Shown here in pieces: positions 44,798-53,106 of a stretch of DNA of 64,000 nt; the stretch's first letter is position 1; each line of letters starts with the position of its first letter. The translations under genes were made by a program, and so were the position numbers. Location of the stretch: the NCBI RefSeq assembly GCF_003046185.1, contig NZ_PZZL01000002.1, positions 62,001 to 126,000 of the forward strand, given 5' to 3'. This DNA comes from Phreatobacter oligotrophus. GTDB taxonomy: Bacteria > Pseudomonadota > Alphaproteobacteria > Rhizobiales > Phreatobacteraceae. The notes below the pieces were generated by a model. It was not told the origin of the DNA and searched no databases. It saw only the letters and a list, made by a program, of their open reading frames with translations.

Positions 44798-44844
44798 GAT
44801 CGCCGCACATCTGGAGCGAAACCACAGGCTGCAGCGGGGTTCGC

Positions 44845-45654
44845 ATGAAGGTAGTGATCCTGGCCGGCGGCGGCGGCACGCGCATGGCGTCCGATGGCGA
44901 CCTCGCGCCGAAACCCATGCTGGAGATCGGCGGACGGCCGATCCTCTGGCACATCATGCGCAGCTTCCGCCTGCAGGGCTTCGACGATTTCATCGTCGCT
45001 GCCGGGTCGCAGGGAGACAAGATCAAGCGCTTCTTCCTCGATGCCGTCGACACGGCCGGGGATCTCGAGATCGACGCGGGGCGCGGCCATGTCGCCCGCT
45101 CGGGCGGCGCCGACGATGACTGGCGGGTGCGCATCGTTGATACGGGCGCTCACACGGAGACCGGCGGGCGCGTCGCGCGGCTGCGGCCGCTCCTCGAGGC
45201 CGAACCCTTCATCGTCACCTATGGCGACAGCGTCAGCGATGTCGATGTCGCCGCCGTCGTCGAGCAGCACCGCCGCCGCGGCCACCTGGTGACGGTCACC
45301 GCCGTGCGCCCGCCCTCGCGCTTCGGCGGCATCCGCTTCGATGGCGACAAGGTCGCGGGCTTCGTCGAGAAGCCGCAGATCGGCGAGGGCTGGATCAATG
45401 GCGGCTTCGCCGTCTTCGACCCCGCCGTCTTCGACCATCCGGCAATGGCCGGCGATGGCGCGACCCTCAATGGCCTGTTCGAGACGCTGACGCAGGAAAA
45501 GCGCCTCGGCGGCTACCGGCACGAAGGCTTCTGGCTCGCCGCCGACACGCTGCGCGCGCTGAAGCTGCTGGAGGGCCTGTGGGAGAACGGCGATGCGCCG
45601 TGGATGCGCCCTCCCCTCGCCGGCACGGCCTCGCCGGAGCTGATGGCGTCATGA
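44845..45654 (+). CDS. rfbF: Glucose-1-phosphate cytidylyltransferase-like nucleotidyltransferase
   Basis: 269 residues. It should make CDP-glucose from CTP and glucose-1-phosphate. The nucleotide-binding motif MKVVILAGGGGTRM, then APKPMLEIGGRPILWHIMRSF and FIVAAGSQGDKIKRFF, match RfbF. YGDSVSDVDVAAVVEQH and VEKPQIGEGWINGGFAVFDP carry the Mg-binding Asp and the product pocket. The normal next enzyme, CDP-glucose 4,6-dehydratase, is not adjacent. Instead a methyltransferase gene overlaps by 4 bp. The sugar could be modified and placed in the envelope. Confidence 0.85.
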   Translation: MKVVILAGGGGTRMASDGDLAPKPMLEIGGRPILWHIMRSFRLQGFDDFIVAAGSQGDKIKRFFLDAVDTAGDLEIDAGRGHVARSGGADDDWRVRIVDTGAHTETGGRVARLRPLLEAEPFIVTYGDSVSDVDVAAVVEQHRRRGHLVTVTAVRPPSRFGGIRFDGDKVAGFVEKPQIGEGWINGGFAVFDPAVFDHPAMAGDGATLNGLFETLTQEKRLGGYRHEGFWLAADTLRALKLLEGLWENGDAPWMRPPLAGTASPELMAS

Positions 45655-46433
45655 AGGTCGTCGATTGCGGGCGCGCGCGGCTCTACGACATTGTCGGCGA
45701 GGTCTTTGCTGCGGCCGGACGCCGCCCCGCCATGATCGAACTCGGCGTGCACAAGGGCGACAATGCCCTGCGCCTGATGGAGGCGTTGAGGCCACGCCAC
45801 AGCGTGCTGGTCGATGCCTGGAGCGCGGAGGCGCTCGCCACCTATTCGCATTTCGACAAGCTGCCGCCCTGGATCCTGCCGCTCACCGCCTTCGAGCGCT
45901 ATTTCGGCGGCAGCCTCTCCGACCAGGCGACCTTCGACCGGACCTACGAGACGGCCTGCCAGCGCTTCGCCGGTCGCGGCGATGTCGAGATCATCCGCGC
46001 CGACACGATCTCCGGCTTCGCGCAGGTGCGCGACAGTCACGGGGATGGGGCCTTCGACTTCATCTATGTCGATGCCAACCACCAATACGAATATGTGCTG
46101 CGCGACCTGCTCTACTACCAGCACCTGCTGTCGGCCGACGGCGTGATGATGCTGAACGATTGCTGCCACAGCCAGAAGGGCATGAACCAGAACCTCGGCG
46201 TGCTGGAGGCCGTCGGAAACTTCATGAAGCGGGCGGATTTCACGCCCATCGCGCTCACCAGCACGGACATGAGCGACCTGATCATCGCCCGGGAGGGTTC
46301 AGCCGTCGCAAAGGCGCTCGATGCGGCCATCGACGCCTCCGACATCGGCTTCGTCGAGGTCATGCCGCAGATGCTGCCGGCGGCCCACATCCGCGTCAGC
46401 CCCGCGGGCAAGACGCGGGTGAGCTTCGCCTAA
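45651..46433 (+). CDS. Class I SAM-dependent methyltransferase
   Basis: 260 residues from ATG 45651, overlapping the upstream stop (ATGA). The SAM-binding motif I appears as MIELGVHKGDNALRLMEAL, the acidic loop as VLVDAWSAE, and motif IV as FDFIYVDANHQYEYVLRDLLYY, the pattern of the Methyltransf_24-like group. MLNDCCHS and the N-terminal strand are in order. It could methylate a sugar or lipid linked to the cytidylyltransferase product; substrate unproven. It is convergent with folK (overlapping stops). Confidence 0.75.
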   Translation: MKVVDCGRARLYDIVGEVFAAAGRRPAMIELGVHKGDNALRLMEALRPRHSVLVDAWSAEALATYSHFDKLPPWILPLTAFERYFGGSLSDQATFDRTYETACQRFAGRGDVEIIRADTISGFAQVRDSHGDGAFDFIYVDANHQYEYVLRDLLYYQHLLSADGVMMLNDCCHSQKGMNQNLGVLEAVGNFMKRADFTPIALTSTDMSDLIIAREGSAVAKALDAAIDASDIGFVEVMPQMLPAAHIRVSPAGKTRVSFA

Positions 46434-46924
46434 AGGCCACGCGGCGGCAGGCGGGTGACGCCGGTGGCGTCGATCCGCGCCGCAAGCTCCCGCACCGTTG
46501 CCTCGCCGATCCGCCAGTCCGGCGCGATCTCCAGCAGCGGCACCAGCACGAAGGCGCGCTCGGCCATGCGCGGGTGCGGCAGGGTCAGGTCGTCCTCGCG
46601 CAGGACAAGGTCGCCATAGGCGAGGATGTCGATATCGACGGGACGGGGCCCCCAGCGCCGCCCGGTGGCGCGGTCGCGACCGAGCGCAGCCTCGACGGCG
46701 AGCGCGCGGGCGAGCAGGTCACGGGGCGCGAGCGCGGTCTCGACCTTCAGGCAGAGGTTCACGAAGGCCGGCTGGTCGGTGACGCCCCAGGGCGGCGTCT
46801 CATAGTCGGAGGAGCGGGCGAGCATCTTCACCGCCGCGCCATCGCAGAAGTCCGCCACAGCGCGGTCGAGCGTTGCGCGCACGTCACCGACATTGCCGCC
46901 AAGGCCGAGGAGCGCGAGCGCCAT
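46430..46924 (-). CDS. folK: 2-amino-4-hydroxy-6-hydroxymethyldihydropteridine pyrophosphokinase
   Basis: 164 residues. Pyrophosphorylates 6-hydroxymethyl-dihydropterin with ATP, in folate synthesis. LGLGGNVGDVRATLDRAV is the N-terminal motif; GRDRATGRRWGPRPVDIDILAYGDL is the catalytic metal-binding (DxD) block; LTLPHPRMAERAFVLVPL is the third motif. It begins at the TGATG junction where folB ends, so translation is coupled. It is the last gene of folP-folB-folK. Confidence 0.95.
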   Translation of the reverse strand: MALALLGLGGNVGDVRATLDRAVADFCDGAAVKMLARSSDYETPPWGVTDQPAFVNLCLKVETALAPRDLLARALAVEAALGRDRATGRRWGPRPVDIDILAYGDLVLREDDLTLPHPRMAERAFVLVPLLEIAPDWRIGEATVRELAARIDATGVTRLPPRGL

Positions 46925-47292
46925 CAGGCAGCGCGCCGGCGGGTCATGGTGACCCCCACATCGCCGAAGATGGCGGCGATGGGGGCATGCGGCTTGTGGA
47001 CGGTGACGGTGATCGCCGCGATGGCGGGAAAGGCGGACAGGATCGCCTCGGCCACGGCGCCGGCGGCCGCCTCCAGCAGCTTGAAATTGCGCGCCTTGAA
47101 GGTGCTCAGCGTCACCTCAGCCACATCGGCATAGGAGACCGTGTCGGCGAGATGGTCGCTCGCGGCAGCGCGGGCGAGGTCAATCTCCATGTCGAGATCG
47201 ATGACGAAGCGCTGGCCGACCTCGCTCTCGTGGGAGAGCAAGCCGTGATGGGCATGGACCAGCAGGCCCTTGAGGAAGATGCGGTCGTTCAT
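46924..47292 (-). CDS. folB: Dihydroneopterin aldolase
   Basis: 122 residues. Cleaves dihydroneopterin to 6-hydroxymethyl-dihydropterin and glycolaldehyde. Landmarks: NDRIFLKGLLVHAHHGLLSHESEVGQRFVIDLDMEID, VSYADV, ARNFKLLEAAAGAVAEAIL, and VTVHKPHAPI near the end. It overlaps folP by 4 bp at its start and abuts folK at its end. The order in the pathway is folB, folK, folP. Confidence 0.95.
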   Translation of the reverse strand: MNDRIFLKGLLVHAHHGLLSHESEVGQRFVIDLDMEIDLARAAASDHLADTVSYADVAEVTLSTFKARNFKLLEAAAGAVAEAILSAFPAIAAITVTVHKPHAPIAAIFGDVGVTMTRRRAA

Positions 47293-48155
47293 GCGGCGGC
47301 TCCCAGTGCCGAGCGCACCTTCAGCGCCTGCACGGTTTCGCGCACGTCATGGGCGCGGATGATGGCGGCCCTGGCCTCGGCCGCATGCAGATGGGCGGCG
47401 AGCGAGCCGCCGATCCGCGCGGTGACGGGAGAGGGGTCGATGCGGTCGATGAAGCGCTTGCGCGACGCGCCGACGAGGATCGGCAGGCCAAGCTGGTGCA
47501 GCGCTTTCACCTTTGCCAGCGCTTCGATGCTCTGGTCCGGCGTCTTGCCGAAGCCGATACCGGGATCGACGGCGATGCGGTCGCGGGCAATGCCGGAGCC
47601 TTCCGCAATGGCGACGGAGCGGGCGAGGAAGGCGACCATGTCGGCGACGATGTCGATGGCCGGGTCGGCGTCGTCACGGTTGTGCATGACGATGACGGGC
47701 ACCCCGCGTTCGGCCACCAGCGGCGCCATGGCGGGGTCGCGCTGCAGGCCCCAGACATCGTTGACGATCACCGCCCCCTGGTCGAGGGCCCAGCGGGCGA
47801 CATCGGCCTTGATCGTGTCGATGGAGACGGGAAGCCCCAGGCGGATGACGGCAGGAAGGACCGGCGCGAGGCGGGCAATCTCCGCGTCGCGGTCCACCGG
47901 CTTCTGGCCGGGATAGGGCCGGGTCGATTCCGCGCCGATGTCGAGAATGTCCGCGCCGTCGGCCGCCATCTGCTCGGCGTGGCGGATGGCGACGGCCGGG
48001 TCGAAGAACTGGCCGCCGTCGGAGAAGGAATCGGGCGTGACGTTGAGAATGCCCATGACCGCCGGCCGGTCGGCCCGCAGGAAGCGGGCGAGCGGCCCGG
48101 CGGCGGCCGGGGCAGAAGCGGGGATTGCGGTCATGGCGGCAGGCTTGGACGCCAT
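47289..48155 (-). CDS. folP: Dihydropteroate synthase
   Basis: 288 residues; ATG 48134 is an alternative start. Condenses p-aminobenzoate with the pterin pyrophosphate, and is the sulfonamide target. TIM-barrel motifs are visible: GILNVTPDSFSDGG, DIGAESTRP, SIDTIKADVA, VNDVWG, PVIVMHNRD, and DPGIGFGKTPDQS, with LVGASRKRFID before the C-terminus. First gene of the folP-folB-folK operon. Confidence 0.96.
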   Translation of the reverse strand: MASKPAAMTAIPASAPAAAGPLARFLRADRPAVMGILNVTPDSFSDGGQFFDPAVAIRHAEQMAADGADILDIGAESTRPYPGQKPVDRDAEIARLAPVLPAVIRLGLPVSIDTIKADVARWALDQGAVIVNDVWGLQRDPAMAPLVAERGVPVIVMHNRDDADPAIDIVADMVAFLARSVAIAEGSGIARDRIAVDPGIGFGKTPDQSIEALAKVKALHQLGLPILVGASRKRFIDRIDPSPVTARIGGSLAAHLHAAEARAAIIRAHDVRETVQALKVRSALGAAA

Positions 48156-48191
48156 CCCCGCCCGGCTGTCAACAACCCGGGAGGCGAGGTC

Positions 48192-48578
48192 TCAGACGAA
48201 CTGCGACAGGCCGGGGGTGTTGGCGACGATCTGGCCCATCACATCCTCGCCAGCGTTCTCGCGGCCGAAGGCCATGAGCTCCTTGCCGACCGTGGAGATC
48301 TGGCCCATGTCGAGGCCGGCGCCCATCAGGTTGGCGCCGAGGCCCATGATGCCGCCGCCCATCAGGCCGCCCATCATGCCCATCAGGCCGCCGCCACCGC
48401 CGCCCTCGCTCTGGGCGATGAGGTCGGTGGCGCCGGGCAGCGCGGCGAGCATCTGCTGAACCTGCTCCTGCGGGCCTTCCTTCTGCAGGAAGCCAAGGAT
48501 CATGCCCACGGCCTTGGCGGCGAGGCCCTCGTCGAGGCCAGCGGCGGCGGCGACGCGGGTGATGAGGTCCTGGATCAT
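48192..48578 (-). CDS. DUF2267/YidB-like small protein
   Basis: 128 residues. The N-terminal half is an amphipathic helical bundle (MIQDLITRVAAAAGLDEGLAAKAVGMILGFLQKEGP), the middle is a Gly/Met-rich stretch (GGGGGGLMGMMGGLMGGG) and the C-terminus ends IVANTPGLSQFV. The shape resembles DUF2267/DUF2780 (VcgC-, YidB-like) proteins, for which no function is established. The Gly/Met region is probably flexible or membrane-interacting. It follows folP on the same strand but in the upstream position, 36 bp away. Confidence 0.65.
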   Translation of the reverse strand: MIQDLITRVAAAAGLDEGLAAKAVGMILGFLQKEGPQEQVQQMLAALPGATDLIAQSEGGGGGGLMGMMGGLMGGGIMGLGANLMGAGLDMGQISTVGKELMAFGRENAGEDVMGQIVANTPGLSQFV

Positions 48579-48722
48579 GATCGTCTCCCGATGCGGCGGA
48601 TGGCAAACGGCCCCGCCCGTTGCGGCGCACTATGGCCAAGGGTCGAACCTGCGGCAAGCGACGTTCCGCCGCCCGTGGCGATGTGCTTCACTCGGGGCCT
48701 AGACCGTGGAGGAAACAGGACC

Positions 48723-49130
48723 ATGACAGTCGCCAGCCCGATCCCGACCAGCACCACGCCCGCCTATGACCGCTCCAGCGTCGAGGCGGTGGTGCAGCTC
48801 TATTTCGACGGCCTGCATGAGGGCGATGTCGCCAAGCTCGGCGCCGCCTTCCACCCCACCGCCGACCTGCGCTGGCAGGAGAACGGCGAGTTCCAGATGA
48901 TCGGCTACCAGGACTGGCTCGACCGTGTCGCCAAGCGCCCCTCGGCCAAGTCGCAGGGCCATGCGCGGCACGATTTCATCGTGACGGTCGACCGGTCGGA
49001 CGAGAGCACCGCCTTCGTGAAGGTGCATTGCGCCCTGCCGCCGCGCTTCTTCACCGACTATCTCGTCCTGCTGAAACTGACGGATGGCTGGCGGATCGTC
49101 TCGAAGGCCTATCGCTACGAGACGCGGTGA
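48723..49130 (+). CDS. NTF2-like protein (putative lumazine-binding type)
   Basis: 135 residues from ATG 48723, ribosome binding site GGAGGAA. The fold pattern is that of SnoaL/NTF2-like proteins of the Lumazine_bd_2 group: VQLYFDGLHEGDVAKLGAAFHPTADLRW, DWLDRVAKRPSA, and FTDYLVLLKLTDGWRIVSKAYRYE at the end. No substrate or partner is evident. It is divergent from the DUF2267-like gene, 145 bp apart. Confidence 0.78.
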   Translation: MTVASPIPTSTTPAYDRSSVEAVVQLYFDGLHEGDVAKLGAAFHPTADLRWQENGEFQMIGYQDWLDRVAKRPSAKSQGHARHDFIVTVDRSDESTAFVKVHCALPPRFFTDYLVLLKLTDGWRIVSKAYRYETR

Positions 49131-49150
49131 GACGCGGGCGGGCGGTGTGA

Positions 49151-49240
49151 ATGGAGGACACGTCCGATCCGCCGCCGCGCATCCCGCCCCGCCTCAAATC
49201 AGCGCCGAAGGTTCGCCAGCTTTACTGGTGCGACTTCCCA
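49151..49240 (+). pseudogene. N-terminal remnant of a second MazF/PemK-type toxin
   Basis: The reading frame starting MEDTSDPPPRIPPRLKSAP, then KVRQLYWCDFP, looks like the N-terminus of a PemK/MazF-family toxin (IPPRxKSAPKxRQxYWCDF). After WCDFP the family's RPVVVVSYKN-type core is missing and the translation becomes unrelated. It is a relic, with no antitoxin beside it. The match is from memory of the family and not a search. Confidence 0.4.
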
Positions 49241-49320
49241 AGGGAGAGGCCGCGCGGCTATAATGTTGCTACTTACGGCGCGCGAGAGCGTGTCCGCTTC
49301 CCGCAAGGGAACTACGAACC

Positions 49321-49344
49321 AAAGGGGACCTCGCGGTCCCCTTT
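49321..49344. terminator. Hairpin downstream of the DsbA-like gene
   Basis: AAAGGGGACC-TCGC-GGTCCCCTTT, perfect 10-bp arms with a 4-nt loop, 14 bp past the stop of the minus-strand gene at 49358. The T run after the stem is short, so it may act as a terminator or an mRNA 3' stabiliser. Confidence 0.75.
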
Positions 49345-49357
49345 GGCATCTCTGGTT

Positions 49358-50137
49358 TCAGCACATGTTCGGCTGGGCGGCGCAGGCGACGCGGGCGCGG
49401 ACGAGGTTCTCGCGCAGCTTCTCAAGACCCACGGCGCCGACCACGACCTCCTCGCCCACCACATAGGTCGGCGTGCCGTTGATGCGCAGCAGCTCGGCGA
49501 GGCGCATGTTCTCGGCGAGCACCTGCTGCACCTGCGGCGACTGCATGTCGCGCTGCAGGCGCGCCATGTCGGCGCCGACCTCGCGGGCGACCTCGAGGGC
49601 GCGGGCGCCATTGGCCTGGCCGCGGCCGCCGAGCAGCTTCTGGTGAAATTCGAGGTACTTGGGCGCGGCGAGCTGCATCTTCAGCGCCACGGCGACATTG
49701 GCGGCCTCGATGGAGCCGGGACCGAGCACCGGGAAATCCTTGAGGACGACGCGCAGGCGCGAATCCGAACGCAGCAGCTCCATCATCTCGGGGAGCGCGC
49801 GCTTGCAGAAGCCGCAGTTGTAATCGAAGAACTCGACCAGGGTGATGTCACCCTGCGGGTTGCCGAGCACGATCTGGTTCGGCGAGCGGTAGAGCGCATC
49901 GCGGTTGGCGGCGAAGGCCGCGGCCCGGGCGCGGTCCTCAGCCTGGGCCTGGCGCTTCTCCAACTCGACCAGCGCCTCCTGCAGGATCTCGGGATTGCGC
50001 AGCAGGTACTCGCGCACGATGGCTTCGATCCGCTGCCGCTCGGCGGGGCTGGCCTCAGGCGCCTGCGCCATCACGGGCGCGGCAAGGGCGAAAAGGGCCG
50101 CGAGGGCCGGAGCGATCAGGCGCTTGAACATGAACAT
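49358..50137 (-). CDS. DsbA family thiol:disulfide oxidoreductase
   Basis: 259 residues. A signal peptide (LIAPALAALFALAAPVMA) directs it to the periplasm. An N-terminal helical region (RIEAIVREYLLRNPEILQEAL) precedes a thioredoxin fold with active site CGFC in VEFFDYNCGFCKRALPEMM, and cis-Pro in NGTPTYVVGEE. Two further cysteines lie at the very C-terminus (RVACAAQPNMC). This long form with the leading helix resembles Com1/DsbA-like or DsbD-partner oxidoreductases. It sits 4 bp downstream of the M48 protease gene, same strand, so they are probably cotranscribed. Confidence 0.9.
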   Translation of the reverse strand: MFMFKRLIAPALAALFALAAPVMAQAPEASPAERQRIEAIVREYLLRNPEILQEALVELEKRQAQAEDRARAAAFAANRDALYRSPNQIVLGNPQGDITLVEFFDYNCGFCKRALPEMMELLRSDSRLRVVLKDFPVLGPGSIEAANVAVALKMQLAAPKYLEFHQKLLGGRGQANGARALEVAREVGADMARLQRDMQSPQVQQVLAENMRLAELLRINGTPTYVVGEEVVVGAVGLEKLRENLVRARVACAAQPNMC

Positions 50138-50141
50138 GTCC

Positions 50142-51530
50142 TTAGTTGCGCCGCTGGCGCTGATTGAAGATGTCCTCGGCGATCAGCCAGCCCGGCGATC
50201 CCGTGGGTAGGGACCCCTGGGCGCGGCGGGCGAGGCCGCGGGCCGTCTGGACGTCGCCGGAGTGATACGCGGCCTGTGCGGCGGCGAGATCTGCCTGGCC
50301 GCGGTCGTTCTTGCGGCCATAGGCGATGGCGAGCTGGCGATAGCCGTCGCCGGCCTCCGGCTCGGCCTGCAGCGCGAGGCGCAATTCGCGGATGGCCTCG
50401 TCCAGCACGGCATTGTTGCCGGAAGCAACGAGGGCATGGCCGAGCATGATGCGGATCAGGCCGGAATTCGGCGCCAGGGCCACGGCGCGCCGCAGGGCCG
50501 GGATGGCGGCGGCGGGCTGGCCGGTCTCCAAGAGAATCTGGCCCTTGATCTCGTGAAAATAGGGGTTGTTCGGCTGCGAGCGGATGAGGTCGTCGGCCAT
50601 GGCGGCGGCGCGGTTGCGGTCGCCGAAGCGGAACATCTGGATGGTGCGGGCATAGCGCGCCGGCAGCGAGGTGTCGGAGGGCGGGTAGCGCCGGACGATG
50701 GCGTCGGAGCGGTCGAGGAAGCCGGCGAGCTTGGCCCGCGCCAGCTGGTGGCGGGCCTCGAGGGCCGGCGGATCGGTGCGGTTGTAATGGGGGCTCGCCT
50801 TGGCCAGCGGCTCGATGATGGCGATGCGGTCGGCCGGCATGGGATGGCTGACCGCATAGGGGTCGACATGCCGGGCGATGAACATGCTCTCGTTGTGCAG
50901 GCGCCGGAAGGTCTCGACCATGCCCTTGGCGGACTGGCCGGTGGCGTTGAGATAGGTGATGGCGGCGCGATCGGCGGCCGCCTCCTCGCCACGCTGGTAG
51001 GACAGGAGCGAGCGCATGCCGATCTGCGCGCCGGCGGTGATGGCGCCCGGCGCCGCCTCGCCGACGCCGCTGCTGCGGGCGCCGCCGCTCGCGGCACCAG
51101 CCGCAACTCCGGCCGCGCCCACCAGCATGCCGATGGCGGCGATGACCTGGGCGCGCTCGACGGCCTCGCGCAGGCGGGCGAGATGGCCGCCGGCGATATG
51201 GCCGGTCTCGTGGGCCATGACGCCGATGAGCTCATTGGGGCTGCGGCTGTCGAGGATGGCGCCGGCATTGATGAAGATGCGGCGGCCATTGGCGACGAAG
51301 GCGTTGAAGGCGCGGCTGTTGACAATGACGACGTTGGTCTGGCTGCCGCCGACATTGGCGACACGGAACAGCGGCCGGGCATAGTCGCGCAGCAGGTTCT
51401 CGATCTCGGTGTCGCGGATGATCGGCAGGCCGGCCGGCATCTGCGCGCGCGCCGGCACAACCGCCAGCAGGCCGGTCAGGGCCGCGATGGCCAGCCGGGC
51501 GGTCGATCGCAAGGGCATGCGCATGGTCAT
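50142..51530 (-). CDS. Periplasmic M48 family metalloprotease, BepA-like
   Basis: 462 residues. Signal peptide LAIAALTGLLAVVPARAQ. The zinc site is in IGVMAHETGHIAGGHLARL (HExxH about residue 108), with the third ligand expected in the EEAAADRAAI stretch. The C-terminal part has TPR-like helices (LETGQPAAAIPALRRAVALAPNSG and related). This is the layout of BepA/YfgC, which degrades or assists misfolded outer-membrane proteins. It is upstream of the DsbA-like gene, and both fit envelope quality control. Confidence 0.9.
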   Translation of the reverse strand: MTMRMPLRSTARLAIAALTGLLAVVPARAQMPAGLPIIRDTEIENLLRDYARPLFRVANVGGSQTNVVIVNSRAFNAFVANGRRIFINAGAILDSRSPNELIGVMAHETGHIAGGHLARLREAVERAQVIAAIGMLVGAAGVAAGAASGGARSSGVGEAAPGAITAGAQIGMRSLLSYQRGEEAAADRAAITYLNATGQSAKGMVETFRRLHNESMFIARHVDPYAVSHPMPADRIAIIEPLAKASPHYNRTDPPALEARHQLARAKLAGFLDRSDAIVRRYPPSDTSLPARYARTIQMFRFGDRNRAAAMADDLIRSQPNNPYFHEIKGQILLETGQPAAAIPALRRAVALAPNSGLIRIMLGHALVASGNNAVLDEAIRELRLALQAEPEAGDGYRQLAIAYGRKNDRGQADLAAAQAAYHSGDVQTARGLARRAQGSLPTGSPGWLIAEDIFNQRQRRN

Positions 51531-51698
51531 GGGGCCGAATCCTTAAGGAGCCGGTCGGCGAGGGTCAACGTTGCGCCTGGTCACGACCCGGCGAGGCCGT
51601 GACCGGTCGCGTCGGCTGTGATAGGCGCTGTCGCGCTCTCATGAGCGCCCAAGCGGGCGAAACCATGACGCCCGACGCCCTCGCAGGACGAAATCGCC

Positions 51699-52877
51699 AT
51701 GTCGCGCATCGATACCGCCCTCTCGCTGCTGACGCCGACCCGGCGCGGCTCCGTGGCGCCTTTTCTCGTCATGGACGTGATGACGGCGGCCGCCAAGGCC
51801 GAAGCCGAGGGCAAAAGCGTCATCCACATGGAGGTCGGCCAGCCGGCCGCCCCGACCCCGCTCTCCATCCGCGAGGCGGCGGCCAAGGCGCTCATGCAGG
51901 GCCAGATCGGCTACACGCTGGCCCTTGGCATCCCGGACCTGCGCCAGCGCATCGCCCGCCACTATGCCGAGACCCATGGGGTCGAGGTGCCTATCGGCCG
52001 GATCGCCGTGACGATGGGCTCGTCCTCGGCCTTCATCCTATCCTTCCTCGCCCTGTTCGAGCATGGCGCGCGGGTGGCCATCGCCAGCCCCGGCTACCCC
52101 GCTTACAAGAACATCCTGGAGGCGCTGGGCTGCGAGGTCGTCTTCATCGAGACGACCGCGGCGACGCGCTGGGCGGTGACGCCGGACATGCTCGCCGCCG
52201 AGCACGCCCGCAAGAAGCTCGACGGCATCCTCATCGCCAGCCCCGCCAATCCGACCGGCACGATGATGACGCCCGAGGCGCTGAAGGCGCTGATCGAGGC
52301 CTCGCGGGACCTCGGCATCCGCTTCATCTCCGACGAGATCTATCACGGCCTCTCCTACGAGATGCCCTGCCACACGGCGCTGGAGACGAGCGACGACGTG
52401 GTCGTGATCAACTCCTTCTCCAAGTACTACTGCATGACCGGTTGGCGCATCGGCTGGATGGTGGTGCCGGAGAGCCTTGCCCGTTCGGTGGAGTGCCTGG
52501 CGCAGAACCTCTTCATCTCGGCGCCGCAGCTCTCTCAGGTGGCGGCGCTGGCCGCCTTCGACGCGACCGCCGAGCTCGAGGTCATCAAGGCGGGCTATGC
52601 CGCCAACCGGCGCGTGCTGCTGGACGGGCTGCCGAGGGCCGGGCTCGACCGGCTGCTGCCCGTGGACGGGGCCTTCTACGTCTATGCGGACGTCGCGAAG
52701 TACACGAACGACAGCCTGGACTTTGCCAGGCGGATGCTGGCCGAGACCGGCATTGCCGCGACGCCGGGCCCGGATTTCGACCCCTATGGCGGGATGCATG
52801 CCATCCGCTTCTCCTTCGCCGGCTCGACGGCGGACATGGAGGAGGCAGTGCGGCGGCTGGGTCAGTGGTTGAAGTAG
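51699..52877 (+). CDS. Pyridoxal-phosphate aminotransferase, class I/II
   Basis: 392 residues. Fold type I aminotransferase. PLP Lys lies in NSFSKYYCMTGWRIGW, Asn/Asp and Tyr in NPTGTM and ISDEIYHGL, and Arg for substrate carboxylate near the C-terminal FSFAGSTAD region. It resembles the aspartate/aromatic aminotransferase branch (AspC/PatA-like), but specificity cannot be called. Alanine-type alternatives remain open. No biosynthetic partner is adjacent. A class B repeat follows the gene. Confidence 0.88.
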   Translation: MSRIDTALSLLTPTRRGSVAPFLVMDVMTAAAKAEAEGKSVIHMEVGQPAAPTPLSIREAAAKALMQGQIGYTLALGIPDLRQRIARHYAETHGVEVPIGRIAVTMGSSSAFILSFLALFEHGARVAIASPGYPAYKNILEALGCEVVFIETTAATRWAVTPDMLAAEHARKKLDGILIASPANPTGTMMTPEALKALIEASRDLGIRFISDEIYHGLSYEMPCHTALETSDDVVVINSFSKYYCMTGWRIGWMVVPESLARSVECLAQNLFISAPQLSQVAALAAFDATAELEVIKAGYAANRRVLLDGLPRAGLDRLLPVDGAFYVYADVAKYTNDSLDFARRMLAETGIAATPGPDFDPYGGMHAIRFSFAGSTADMEEAVRRLGQWLK

Positions 52878-52917
52878 AGCGACCGCCACGATCCGGCCGG
52901 GCTCGCGCTGGCCTCAT

Positions 52918-53007
52918 CGTCATGCCCGGGCTTGTCCCGGGTGTCCACGACTTGACCACCGCCCTTCGACTCATTCGTGGATGCCCGGGACAAGCCCGGG
53001 CATGACG
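52918..53007. repeat. Intergenic inverted-repeat element, class B, copy 2
   Basis: 90 bp: ends CGTCATGCCCGGGCTTGTCC and its complement, inner pair TCCACGA/TCGTGGA. The core reads CACGACTTGACCACCGCCC, the reverse orientation to the copies at 20987 and 63851 and the same as 60168. Confidence 0.85.
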
Positions 53008-53106
53008 GAACCGTGGCGCCAAGTACCCAGACGGTCCAGTCGCCCAAGGCCCCTTGCCCAAGCTGGGGCGGATAGGGTCGAGTGAGGCTCCCTGCGAGAC
53101 CTGACC

